This document shows positions 44,401 through 59,400 of a stretch of 64,000 nt of DNA, in pieces (the stretch's first letter is position 1; every line of letters begins with the position of its first letter). Both the position numbers and the translations under genes were made by a program. The notes beneath the pieces were generated by a model. That model worked only from the letters and a program-made list of their open reading frames with translations. It was not told the origin of the DNA and made no database searches. Origin of the DNA: Oegoconia quadripuncta (Eukaryota > Arthropoda > Insecta > Lepidoptera > Autostichidae); the NCBI GenBank assembly GCA_949316235.1, contig OX438742.1, positions 13,143,315-13,207,314 of the forward strand, read 5' to 3'.

Positions 44401-47400
44401 ATCACAGCACTCAAATTAATGGCAACGCTATATGGCGAAATATAATGGCTAAATTATATGGGTCATTTTGCAAAAGACCTACATACACATTGTGAAGAAT
44501 ATCTCAGTATTTTTTTTATTTGCATACCAAACAGACATCCATCATCTAGATTATTATTAAGAATATATTTTGTGACTTCCAGAGTTAGAGTTGGAATGCT
44601 TGTATAAAACCTAAGGTAGAAAAAAAATAAGAATGACGCAAATATGAGTGAATTATATTATGATAGTTATAATTTAATAAATCCACCACCTCATAAATAA
44701 AGAAATACCATTTTACATTATATTCATATTGCTATTCTTATATAAAAGTAAAACTAATAATTCCTATAACAATCTAGTTGTAATATCAAAGTAGTCAATT
44801 TTCTTGTATAATCCCATGTGTAGATAATTGTTTTAGTACTCTGCCATATTTACCATTGCTTATGCTAGGTATTTGTAAAATGCTATGCATCAAAATAATA
44901 ATTACGCTAATATACTTACGGAATGTATTCAAAATAAAATTATTAAACAACATACGCATTAGGCCGCGTAATCGCGGCCTAATTTAGGTAATCCTAAGAA
45001 AAAAAAAACAGGGATCGTTTGATGTCTCCTCTGCTACAATGTACTTTGTACTTGGCACATACCACACTTCTAGCTAAACGTCGATTTTCATATTACAACA
45101 TAAATATATTTAATATTCCATGATTCTAAACACTAACACCTACACCAAACGAATATCATCCATCACAGTATATTACGTTTACCTACATTAAAATAATCGA
45201 GATATCGTGCCACAGTCTATTGCCTTTATAAAGCAACATCAGTAATTTCTTTACCTTGTGAAAGTCCGTCATGTACACCCCTGCCCTTAAGTAGGTATTG
45301 AGCAACGAAATGCAGAGCGCAGCAAATAAGTGAACCGATGCCGAACCACCGGAAGGTTATCCATCCGCCGTAGGCTCCATACAGTTGACCTCCTATGAAG
45401 CTGCCCAGAGCAGTCCCCAGACCTTCGAATACGGCCCCTACCAGGCCCTGAAAAACCGGTCAAATCAATATTATTAGGGCTCGAGTCAAAAAGTGGCAGA
45501 CCCTCCTCTCTCACATGATACAAACAAGAAGTATAACGTGGAACGAGACGCCTCGATATGTTGGTTTCGCGTGTGATTTAACTTGTGCGAGTGCCAATAA
45601 AATTAAAACCTGCCCTTTTTACAGCTTAATATTGCCTGGCGGCGCTACTGTTGAGTATTCTTTATATATGTCATCACGATACAAGATAACTTACAGTTAA
45701 TTTTAACAATTTAGGAACGATGAATAATGTGTTAATCAAGCCATTTACAACTTTCCGTGTGTGCCATTTATAACAGTAGCGCCTGAACATGCTGAACACG
45801 ATAATGCCATCAACATATATCAAGAGATAGGTCTATAATTATCCGAAGCGAGGTTCCTCTTTTTTTTTCAAAGTCACAATGCTTATCTTTCTTGTCGCTG
45901 GAGTCCTTTATTTTGCAAGACGGATTTAAAGATTCTCTGAAGTTCTTTTAGTACAGTCCTCTTGCTTTTAGAAGTTTTAGCTTTGAGTTCTTAACCCCAT
46001 TAGAGTCGTAAGCGTAACTTGAGTGTACGATACGCTTATGTGCTTGTAAGAAACATTGCTTTAAATATAGTGACACAACACACATCAATATCCTATATCA
46101 GTTCACTCTTGGATTTAAGCCTCTCCCATAGAAAATTTTGCATAGCTATCCATGGGGGAATTAGCCTTAATTCTGTCTTGATGCCTAGTTTGGTAGTCGT
46201 AGGATTTCTGTCAGCTGACCATCACTGGTCAATGGTGTTATGCTCACTCTGTCAGTCGCCGTTTTCATGAGAAGAAAGGGTTAGTCCTATCCTATTCTAC
46301 CGGGGACCACATGGTAATGGCGCAAGTTGTCCTAATTAACAATGACAACATCTCCCTTGTATTTTATAATCTGAAGGCGAATTTTAGACTTCAATGAACT
46401 TATTACTAAACCATTATGAATGATAATTACCTGCACAGTAGTTTCAGTCCCGGGCGGAGATACGACGGTAGCGTATGACGTCATAGTTGGGTAGAACATG
46501 CCAAATGTGACTCCTTGCAACATTTCTATAGGCAGGACCCACCACATGTTGGTCAGGAATGAGTACAGTAAAAACCGGACACCGAAAGCAAATAATACTA
46601 AAGTCATCATGTTGCAGTGTCCAACTCTTTTAAGTATGTAACCTGGAAAGATAAATGTAATTATTAATTAGTTATAGTAAATATGGCTTCCGTTTTCGCT
46701 TTGATTCGAGATTACTTTTTTATTGAGTGGATTGCTGGATTTGTAACAAACTACTGGCCACCTGACATTCAGTGTTTTATGTCCCCACAGTAGGTCACCA
46801 ACTTGCCTAACGACTGCCTTTAATTGAAAACAACCGCGACCGACAGTTTAACGTGTCCATCAAAGCACGAAAAGACTCACAATAAAACGTCAATCCTTAA
46901 ATATTTTTTTTATGCACAACGTATTGGTACTTGACCTCAATCACACCTGATGTTAAGTGAAGAAGATGAGGTCGAAGGTTGAACCGTACTAACCGAAATG
47001 TGCATAGTCAACTTTATTATACAAATTTAAAAATTACCTTTAAGCTAAATCCAAGTCGGGTAACTTAAAGGAGAGCTACGAAAAATTTACTCGCATGTCC
47101 CAGGAAGGAGGGTTATGATTTATTTATTTATTTATTAGATATCAGGTATATCCAGTATATTAATCTAATTATGTTACATATAATGCATATTAATAGTGTA
47201 TTATATTGTGTGTGTGTGTTATGTTTGCATAAGTATTCTGTGTGTCTCATATTTTTCGCAAATGCAAAGATAGCCTTACGACAGGGTCTTGGGATCAGCT
47301 ACCTATTTCTATAAAATGCATGGTAGCGACTAAATCTGGTTTGTAGTGTGAAGATAAGGTACGAAAGAAAGAGCGGATGTATCTACTACTAGATATTACT

Positions 47401-50400
47401 AGACAGATTATTTGTGGCAATTATGTGTAATTAGGTTAATTTTAGATCAGTTATGTTTTTATTAATACTGTACTTCAGAGATGGGGAGCCTGGTGACTTG
47501 CCACAGAAGCAACATAGCTTAGTGCAAGCACCAATCACCACAAAAAATGTGCTACTAAATTGCTATATTCGTGTTCTATTCCTAAGACCTTATCCAGAAA
47601 GGGCGAATTCGCCGCGAAACGTTTTGCGGCAATTCATACGCGCGTTAGCGACGTACTGGATTACCAATACATCGCATCTACAAGCATCGCGCGAATTTAA
47701 AACTCGCGCGTAAATCGCGTGCAATGTGCTAGACTCTAGATACTAGAGATACCATATACGCCTTGTCGTAGCCTTATCAAATGCTCGCGCGTAGCCCTCT
47801 CTTTCTGGGCGCTACATACGTGCGTATACGCGCGAAACGAATCGCGGCGAATTCGTCCTTTCTGGACAAGGCCTAACATTTATGGTGAAAACAATAAAGA
47901 GATTATTATTACATAGAACCTATTTGTTTTACTCACCAGACACAAACATAAAAGGTATCTCTCCGCAGAATGTTTGGATGGCGCTGACTAAACCCTGAAG
48001 CGTCTTTATATACTCGGACCCTTCACAGGTCAGCTTTGATATATCCTCGAGATGCCAAAAGAGGAACTGCCAAATCAAGCCCGTACAAAGACCAACGGCT
48101 ATTGTCCATAGCATAAAGACAAATGTAGGCAGGGACGACAGCAACGCTCCCACATCCGCTAAGATATTCATTGACATTTTGGTAGATTCGATCTAGAAAT
48201 CAAATCGTTACGTTTTCATCTTTATTCAATAAATTAATTAAAAATCCCTATTTGCTAACTTTATAATGTTGTTATTTATATGTCAATATTTATCAATAAA
48301 TTTGGGGTTATAGGTATGCAAGATGTCATTTAAAATGGAGAGGCAGTAACAGCAAAAATTGTGAAAAATATTTCTGAACAAACAAATGTAAATCACCCGA
48401 GTATTAGACGAATTCAAGTAAGACAGTCTAAATTCTAGCAAAAGGTCGAAGATAATGGCATCACTTCAACTAAATAAGTATAAAATTGTATACAACATAT
48501 TAGAAACTGAACTATCTTAGAGTAAGTAATCATTTATTCACTAGAGAGAATAAACACCTGAAATACAGGTACTTATCCTACTTTGGAAGCTAAAGTTGTT
48601 GTTTGTTATATCAACACAGATTACTTACTTGTGCTGTGTGTTTCGGCACGTAAAAAGAATTGAACCAACCCGTCTCTTCCGGTGGGTGGCGCAAAGCGTG
48701 ATTCTGGGCCTTTCCATCAAAAAACATCTATAGATTTGCACGTTCGCATTTCTGTATATTTCGTAATGTGTAGATTGTCTCAAGCATAAAACTCTTAATA
48801 ATTGGAACATCCAAAAACTAATGTTTGGTATATCTCTGACCACCCCATTTGGGATAAAGGTCGTGACGTAATGTATGTATTACTTTGCGTTACTATGCGA
48901 TCGTGCGGACTCGGGTAAACTAAACTAAAAGGTGGCCGTCCCCATATTAGGTACATTAATATGTACCTAATATGGGGACGGCCACCTTTTAGTTTAGTTT
49001 AACGGTACGGTTATAATGCATAATTGTGGTTTAAATAATTAAAATTAAATCAAGAGGTGTATGTATTACTTACTTTTATAAAGCACGACACAATAATATC
49101 GCCGATCATAAAAACGAACATGAGTATAAATGCGACTGCATAGTTTTTGTAAGCTCCGTCGCTGTACAAATCAATGAGAGTACCAGCCAACAGAGAAAAT
49201 ATGCCCCATCCAACTGAACCCCATAGCCTCTGTTTACCGTACTGTGATATTTTGGTACCTGAAAAGAAATTCACAGGTAAACATCCATCCCACTGTAGGG
49301 ATATAGGCCTTCCCAAGTATAATGAGGAAGTATGGGCCATAGTCCACCACGCTGCCCCAATGCGGGTTGGGGGCAGGTAATATGTCTGATTAAACGCTAA
49401 AATATTTTATAGTTAACAAGTTTTCAGTCCAGATTCATTGCTTTTTTTTATTATAAATAAAAACTGTTTTATGGAAAAATTGAATATACACAATCACGTG
49501 TTCGATGGATTCGGACTAATAAATTACAACCTGGTACTGTATTTATATGCAGTACAGCAGGTTGCATTGCAGGTACAGGATATTGGTTATCCAATATCCA
49601 GCAGTAGGTGGAGGTGGGCTGTGCTTGATGATGATGATGATTGCATATTGGACTTAACTACACCAGATGAAGAACCATTTTTGTGAGTGTTACGGACGCA
49701 CGATCTCCTGATTATTCCGGTAGACACTGAAGCAAAGTGCAGCGCCTTATCTAGTTAGACTCTAGTCCACAAAATACAATGGTATTGGTTAATTTTTAAT
49801 TAAAAAAATATAATCTCCACCGACAAGAGCATGGCTCTTAAATCAGATGATGATGATTTAAATATCATGTGAAAACAACATTTTTGATAATCAGCAATTT
49901 TGATACAGGTTATTATAAAATTAATAACTATCGGAATGACATAAACGCTTGGAGTACTTCGAGCAGCTCCCAAATTATAAATTATATTATTGGTTATATA
50001 CTTTTCATGGCTTATTATTACTTTTTATTCCGGTCACTCCGGAATTCTATGGGGGAGGTCTATGGATGATGATGATATTTTTCATTTAAAAAAAGGACAA
50101 TGATCCCAAGGGTTTGTGCCGCTTCTTTTACCACAGATGATTTCCTTTTCCAAAGTGGTAGTAGCTTGGACGTGCTGACAGATAAATTCAATAAGCCCTG
50201 TTATTATTTCCAATAGATTTAAATTCATATTCAACAAATTATGTCAAGTATCTTAAATTCAAATAAATTGAAGTTGGTTAAATAATCCAATTTCGATAAA
50301 TTTACTTTTGGATTATTTGTCAATAAATTCTAGTTTATCACAGAATATTTCACTGATAGAGGAATTAGTGTATACATTCACCTCCTCGTTAATTGGAAAA

Positions 50401-53400
50401 GCATTATATAGTGGTAATAAGACTAAAACCATTTAATTCAGGACATGGCCAGCACTTTTACAAGCGTAGCAACTTGATCATCTACTTTCATCATCAGCCC
50501 GTAAATATCCGAATGCAGGGCATAGTCCACCACGCTGGCCCAGTGCGGGTTGGGGACTTCACATGCCTTCGAATTTTTATTTCTAGTTTCCTCACGATGT
50601 TTTCCTTCACCGTTTAGGCAGTCGGATAAATGCACATAAGTAATTAAATTTAAAAACAATGGCCTGCCTGGAAATCAAACCCTTACCTCCCAAATTGGGA
50701 GACCGCGTCTTAACCGCTGAGCCACCGACGTTCGTTCTGATCATCTACTTTAGATGGAGACTAATTTTTACAACATACAGGCTACGAAGGAATACTTCGT
50801 AGTATCGTAACATATCTAGTTACTATTGATTTTAGCTACACTTCAAGACTATCGACAAACAGGCTTGCGGATAGGTCAATAAGTGGCCATCAACACACCA
50901 ACCACAGGACGTTCACTGTTGAATAAAGCCAGATATAGATTTCCAGAGTGGCCGGTTGGAAGCGGCTAGCATCCAGCGACTTCCAGCGATGTGGGTGCAC
51001 CTACGCTGTAGGCATGTGGTTTCCAGTAGAGCATAGAACCAACCTATTTCCTCGTCTCGTATAAGGCGACAAAGAGAACGAAGGAAGTCTTTTAACACCT
51101 TGGTCCAGAGCTGGGCAGCAGCGTAACTGGCCTAAAGCCGTCAGTCCGCGATCGCCAACCGGTTTGCCTACGGCGATTGAGGTAAATCGCCCATGAAAGA
51201 TGGCAACTAAAAAATTAAACCTCAATTTTATTACGTTTCAGTGACTTACCAAGGAGACTGAAGCAGATAGCATCGGCAAACGTAACGACTACAGCTTGAC
51301 CAATCCAGCTTATTATCATCATCAGAAAGAACAGCCAAAACTGCGTCGTGTACTGAGAGGCTTCTGTATTGTGACTATCTGTTGCCTCTTGAAATATTTC
51401 GTTTACCTATTAAAAAGTAGACACGAGATAAGTATGATTATTGTTTAGTCCACGGCGGCGTAATACTACCAATGTTAACGGCCGTGTTACCGGAATACAA
51501 TATAGGTAAGCATAATTCATTAGTAATAGTTTAAGAACGACGGTCAAATGCGAATATAGGACTCGTGCCCAGAGTGTCATACTTAACATACTTTTTGCAC
51601 TGACAAACACCATTCGCGACCATACCTAAACGATGCTATTAATAAAAACAGCGAAATTAGAAATTACTGATAATCCGAATTTTATAACCTTTATAGAATT
51701 TGATGATCAGCCACTGTACCAGTTAGTACAGTTATTCTAAGAACACTAAGTTATAAACTTGAAGCTCTCTAATAATTTAGTCCTTAGAGTTAGCTTAGAA
51801 AGCTACTTCATCTCTATCGCAGTCATCTGAAATCAGCATGATTAAGCTCCCTGTTTCCACTTTACCGCATTTTGATAAACCGCAATTATTTTCTTCAACT
51901 TCATCATTCTAATAGCTCTAACCTATATACCTCCTTCACATTAACTATAGCGAAAATTTATTTATTTAAAAACAGTAACAAATAAAGGGATGGAATTTAA
52001 CTATAGTTATACAAAGAGATGAATTAGGAATAAGATGTACATACTATATTATTATCACAGCTTATTTTACAAGATGTGTGGAAAAGGCTGGCTTCCATCT
52101 GGTATTGAGCTTTCTCTATACAAATTGGGTAATGAGTTGAACCTGTAAAAGAAAAAGAAGCAATATCAAAAATAATATTCCGATTTATGAACGGTCAAAC
52201 TAAACTAACTTTGACAGCGCCAATTATAACAGAGTCCTTTTCTTTCCATTGAGGCTTAGGTCAACGTTCTTGTCTTAACAAGAACAATGGTGTCGATTCG
52301 GATGTACACCGACTAAACTAAAACCAATTTTAGAGTAGTACTGTCTGTTTCTCCCTGGAACATTACGATGCGAAGGCACCACTCGAAAACTGGTTTTAGT
52401 TTAGTTTAGTTGGTGTACATCCGAATCGACACCAATATAGTTTTATCAACGTTTGGTTTTGTAGGCGAACAAATGTAGTTCAATATGCATGCATTCAAGT
52501 AAATTATATGGGAATACCGATAAAGCTGCTTTCTTACAGGACTTAGAGGTGCATTATTGAGCAGGGAATCAAATTATCAATCCCGAAAACTGCCTGGAGC
52601 CTGCGTCCTTCTACTTTGGGGTTCCTTTTCACACATATGGGCCACCTGATATGAAGTCACCAGAGGATCTGCCGCATGTGTTGCCGACATTGGAGGGCTC
52701 TTCTCGCTTACGTCTTGAAAGATCTCATGTCGTTGCTTTGAGGGAAATGTCGGAGGGCAGTTCATTCCAAAACTTACACGTACCAGTACGCACAAGCTAA
52801 GGCGAACTAAGCCCCAGTGGTTGAACACCATTTATACACAAACCAACTGAATCGACTTTGCAAGAACACTAGTCAATCTTTTTATGTTATATTTGTTAAC
52901 CAAAATGAACCATAAAAATCAATGTTTATAACTAGCTTTACGTATTACTGTATCGCGAGTCTATGTCCTATTTCGGGTCCCAGGCTGACTATCTGCGTCA
53001 TTTCAGTATAATCAGTTCAGCGGTTTAGGCGTGAAGCTGAGAGGATTATATAAGAGAGCCCAGGAAAATTTTAAAAAAAGCTGTTAATCCATGTACAGTT
53101 CTAAAATACACGATTCAATTGTGTATAAGGTCAAACTTTACCCAATTGTGTTTAAAACAAGACAGTTAACTAACCATCAGGCAGCTCGATGTGATTTAGC
53201 TGCATATAGACGCATTCGTGTTCGGATATAGCAGTCGAAAGAAGTACGGTGCCCGTGAAAGAGAGGTTTGCTGGAAATGCTTCGTCCGCTTTCGTCTTCG
53301 GCTGGCAAGTATTCGCAGCGTCGGCTTGCCAACCATCGCATATCTCCATTAGCCGCCATGGGGACGTTCCATCGAGATCACATGACGCCTGAAATAAGAT

Positions 53401-56400
53401 ACAACATCACATAATAACTCCTTTATTTGTAAATATGCCAGATACTGAGGGTTGTATCATTACGTACATTATTACCTCCATCAAATATATTTAATAGAAT
53501 AGGTAACTGCCAAATAAAAGCGTTATTTAAAGTATCCGACGTCATACAATCCATTAGCTGCGATACTAACTTACCGTTACGATTTTTGAACATGTTTTAC
53601 ATTTTATCTACACTGGTATTAATACAAAAACGACACGAATAAGTAATACTCAAAGAGACATCTAAATTTTCCCGTATCGCTACATTTTGAGGAAACTTGT
53701 GCGATTTGTTAATTTATAGCATCTCGTTATTTACTGATTATTGTCGATATTGTTAAATTGACAATAACTTTATTTCATTCAAAGCGCAAGATATCTTTGG
53801 ATCTTTCATTTGCAAATGGGCCTTACTCAACCTTCACTGAACGTGAGATCACTCTTAACGGCCTTAAAGAACATTTTCGTCGTTTAGTAGATATACAACC
53901 GATCATGTTTATTAAAATCCTAAGGGCGAATTATTTTGTTCCCAAAATTGTTGTATAGATGAATGTAGATGTTGTTATGTAAATCAAGTAGACATCTAAC
54001 AACCTAATATATTTACGTAAACACACGCATTTAAAACTGGTTAGTCCTTCACACACACACATCAACAGCGTAAAAGTCCACTACAGGATATAAGGATTGA
54101 CTTGCATCGGTTTCCATGGGAGGGTTGGCCATATCCACCATGCTGAGTAGGCGGGTTGGCGATTGCCGATTTTGTCGGAGCTCCGCACCAAGAGACACGG
54201 CCAACCTTACTTACCCTTAAAGTTAGATAACTAGCTCCTTGATCTCCATTTAATAAATTCACAGAATGCAAAATGGCAAAATGAAAAAAGTATTGAGGCA
54301 TACCTTACATTCACTGGTCTGCGGCTCTTTAGCAAGTTCCGTGAATTTGCTAGTATCGTTTGGACATAACCTGTAGTTTAGGTAGTCGTTCACGCAAGTC
54401 ATGTTAGCTTTGGAGCCGCCGATTGCGGTAGACAGCTTCAGATTGCCGCAGTCCAAGGAGCAGGGCTCGTTGACGTCGACGAAACCACTGCCGATGCGAC
54501 ACCGAGGAGTGTATGAATACCCTTGAGAGAAACGTAAATTTAAAGGTGTATGTCGTCTGTCATTTTGTTTGTAGATATCAAAAATATCCCTTTCCTTTCG
54601 TTCAGTTCCCTGATCTTCCTGACCATAAATATATTTCCCCAAAAATGCGATGGATTTGTAGATTTATGTGATAAGGACACCTAACCGGATTCATCAATAT
54701 TTTCTGGAGATATGTATTACCCTAGTTTAAAATAATTCCATTCCAATCGTCCATCTTGCTCCATTGCGTGCATTTTTGCATAAGTCTATATCGCTCATTC
54801 CGCTTCTCGCGCACTCAAAAACTTAGGAATTTCCTTTTTAATGCGAAAATAATGCATATTTCAGAAATGTAAAACATATAATTTTAGACACATTTTAAAC
54901 ACATTATATTTAGTTTAATTATCACTCAAAGGTTCGTGGTTCTATCCGTTTATTGTTATTCTCAGATATAACTTTAGATTTTTTTCAATCGAGTTTTCAA
55001 GGAATCGTGTTTTCGGAACATATGATCAATAGTATTAGTACTGTTTTTTTATTATTTAATTAAGACAAAATCGATGATTCACGCATTGTTGATAAACCTA
55101 GGCTTGTCCTAAGCCAAGTGAGGTCTAGTCGACCCTTAAGGGGCAAAAATACTGAAGGTTATGCAAAATACTAGTAACCGGTAACCAAAATTATAGATGT
55201 GTACTAGTCGTTGTGAGTGAAACATGTTCTAAATTTTTGAAAACATTATAACCCTGAGCACTATTGCGTAACATAAATATAATTCATATGTATAATTAGG
55301 TAATTATACATTCACTTATCAGCGATCAGTCGAGCGAACTCTACAAAGGCAAATAGCAGGAGAACGAAATCAGTCCGCCTGGCATCAGCAACACGATCGC
55401 GAGTACAAAACGCAAAACGATTTATGATTGAAGTACCAGTTGGATCATTGTTCAAGTTCCATAGAAGTCTGTGGAACTTTTATACACGACTATCTTATGT
55501 GTAGAATTGGTAAAACTCTAATTCAATCGTGGTCGTAAACTTTCGATCACAGGAAAAACTAGATACAGCATTATTGAAAAGAATTGGGTTGGAGTGCGTT
55601 CCGAAGATCTAAACGCATGATTCAGAATGCCTTTCATGTTCCATACGCAACACACGTACCTACCTAATGTCTGGTCTTTTGGGAGAGCATTACGTTCAAA
55701 AAGCGAGTTTAAAAAATTTACGAGAAGATAGCCATACTGAAATTAGAATAAGCCACATACTTAATTCGTAGTCGCAGGCGGGCTGGCTTCAGTAACTAGA
55801 CATAAATATGTGTCTATACAGGGTGAATTTGAATTCGTGTAATTCCCATTAACTGGTGATTCCACTCTTGATTACGAACAACTTTTCCCATGGAACTATA
55901 GTCAAAATTTTCGATTACCCATACAAAGTAAACAATTCTGAATCCACCTTTAGTATAGAAGACCAACAATGTTCGACTGCTAACCTCATTCTTAATTACG
56001 AAAAACTTTCAACTAGGAACCTTAGCTGAATTCAGCCGAAATTTGTTGGACTTCCTTATTAGGTGGTTTCAGAATAGTTTACTTTGTATGGGTAATCGAA
56101 CGTTTTTTGATCCTTGGGGAAAGTTGTTCGTGATCAGGTGTGGAGTCACCAGTAAACAGGAATTACATTAATTAAATTTCACCCTGTATGGAAGTAAATA
56201 AAAATAATAGAATATCCCAACTAATATTATAAATGCGAAACTTTGTGTATGTCTAATGAAATATAATAAGAAATATCTTTGTACATCCAATCCTATAAAT
56301 GCGAAAGTTTATTTATGTGTGTATGTCTGTTACATATAGGCAATTTTTTTTGCTGAACCGATGTTGATAAAATCTTCTACGCGGACGAAGTCGCGGGCGG

Positions 56401-59400
56401 AAAGAAGTAATGAATAACCATTAAGAATAATTCTTACAATTACTGATGACGTCAATCACGTAATTATAATGTTAACGAAGCTCATCTACAATAAACTTAT
56501 TGAGTGGGCGCAAAAGGCCGGAAATTAACAATAACAATAGTCATTTGTGGAGCGATCAAATGTAATTGCCCACCGAAACAAACATTGATTTAATACCACT
56601 GTCTGACGACAGACTATAATGCAAGACATGATGGTAACCAGACGTATATTTTAAAACAGATACCCTACTGTTCAGCAAGCCGAGTATCTACAGTAAACTT
56701 TCATCGATCGGGACACGCGACCTACTCGTATATGTTGATACATATGCAGCTTTGGAACAGTCAAACCCGCCATTATCAATTTCAGCGATAATTCTTATCA
56801 ACGGTTAACTATATCAAACAGTAATACAAATATTATTTTCGAATCTGAATTCAGGTATTCTAAATTATTACTGCTTTGTTAACTTGTTATAATATAACTA
56901 TAGTTGTATGTGCGAGTAGCATAACATTATATGACTCTAAAAGAATGTCTCTCAGCAGTTATTTGAAAATATCCATATAAGATGTATCAAATAATATATG
57001 AATATTATTTTAAAGTACACATGGCGCACTCACTTTTCTTTGTCGGGTGGGAGGGGTAATTGATGCCACAATTTTAGTGTGCCTCGGAGGCCTACCCGGG
57101 ACGGCTTGAAACCTTCGACATGACATGTCGTCCCTGGATTACCACAAATCCGCCAGAACGCACAGCGCCCCCGTAGTGGATTATGGCCCATATCCTCTTA
57201 GTGAGAAGTGTGCCTCACCAGTGACGTCCGTTACGCCGGAATCCTCATAGTGGAAATTTACTTTTGAACAAGCACTAGCTTAAAAACATGCAAGATCATG
57301 TAAGAAAACATCTTTGACTTTGACTATTTTGATAGTGTAAAATAAATGTCGCGAACTTTATCTGAAACGGTTAGTCAGAGATATCCCAAACACTAATGTT
57401 TGGGATATCTCTGACTCTAGCCCAAAAATTGTGCCTAAACAGGGCCTCCGAATTTTATAAGTCCCTTAAATTGTACTCCAAAAACAACAAAGTTATTTAA
57501 GTGTTTTTTTTGTAAGACGTCGGTCAGTCTTCAATTTCGTCTCGGTAATGTTTAAATTTAATATAAACATCCAATGACTTTTTGCATTTCAGTAATTAAT
57601 ACAAATACAACTTACCATCCAAAGTAACATTATTTGAAGCTATGTAGACACACTTGTCATCTCTGAAAGTGACATTATTGACATACGACTGATACTGTAA
57701 TTGGTTTGTATTGCTGTAACAGTACTGCGGTATGTGCCAGTGTATGCATACTGTTTCCCACATTTTCGGTGAGGACATGTCACAATTCATCTAGAATAAC
57801 GTTATTTATCTTTAAATTTTATGTCATAATGCATATATATATATTGATTGAATAATATATGGCTAAGATTCGAACGAGAGATGTATTGAGTGATTTTGCC
57901 ATATTTACCTCACATGACGTTGACATGTTTTGGTTGCCGAGTATATTGACTTTGCATTCGTCTATTACACCCGCGTTCTGGAAACAACTTCTCAGCACAG
58001 TAGCACCATTGCCGCAATCCAATTCAACTGATAAACTTGGTCTATCGCCAGGTATAAAATATATAGCGGTGAAACTTAATATTGTTATTACTTGAAAAAA
58101 TATAAATAATGACTTTTGTATCTTGAACCTGGAAAATAAAGTAAATCAATCAGCTGTACAAAGGAGATTTTGTTTTATCCGACTGTGCAGAAGAGGGTTA
58201 TTTGGGGTGAGTGTATGCAAGTGGGTCTGTTTCTCTGACAGCTAGGAGCCTAAACGGATCAATAGATTTTAATGCAATCAGGGGGCGCCTTTGGACATTA
58301 GATATTTATCTAAAATATGTAAAGCAATTGTTAAAATAAATGGCAAAACAACCAACTTCAGTAGGGTTACACTCTCTATCTCCGGAGTGCATCATCAGAT
58401 CTTAACCAAAATATGGGACCACGCTGGTGATAAACCCTAAACAAAAAATATGAGTGAACATACATAAAAATATTACACACAGATGAATACCCAGTTATAA
58501 ATTAATTTTTACAAGTCAGTGCATACGAAATATTATGCTTCCACAAAATTAGATTAACACTCTCGCGGACACTGAACACCTATAGACGTAATAACAATAA
58601 CACCTCTATGGTGTCTGGTTCACTGTCCGTGAAAGTGTTAATTAATGTTTATTGTCATGTCAAAACCACGATCCAGCCGTGTATTGACGTGTTAGATAAA
58701 GTTATGTATGTCACGATATAATACACACAGTGGATAGTCGCGTGAAATCAAAGACAAAATTTTACATTTTTAAAGCTACGTATTATTTTACTCTTTGAGC
58801 TACTGCATGATCACTGGCACTCCACATGTTCAACAAGTATCACCATTATTTAATTAAAGGGGGGTAGGGACTCAAAATATCTCAAGTGATAACTCAAGTT
58901 CGATCTCAATCTTGATATCAAGCGATATTAACATAGGCCCAAGTTTAGGCCAAGGCTAAAATTTTACAATAGTATTTTTTGTACTTTTAATGTTTTATAT
59001 GTTTCTAAAATCGTACATAGGCGATTAACATTCATTATTCGGAGATATGGAGAGCTGATATTGGACAAAAGTGCCACATACGAGAAATCGAACGATGTGT
59101 TTTTTTTCCGAGAGTGCTAATACCTTGACCTTAAAAGACTTCATAGAAATTTTATGCTCCTTCTTATCAGTAAGAGGATCAAATAGGAAGTAAGTCAGTT
59201 TTTGTGTGAATGGCGTTGTACTCGATGACTATACACTTTTGAAAACTTCAACTTTGCTGAACATCATCGTGTCCAATTGGGCGATTCTCATCGCATTCCA
59301 TTTTGCCCAAACCGCCACACTGCCAAACCGCCTACCCAGACCACAAAAACGCAATTTTATAAAGCTCCACACCAAAGACGCTGTAGTACAAGACTGGTAT

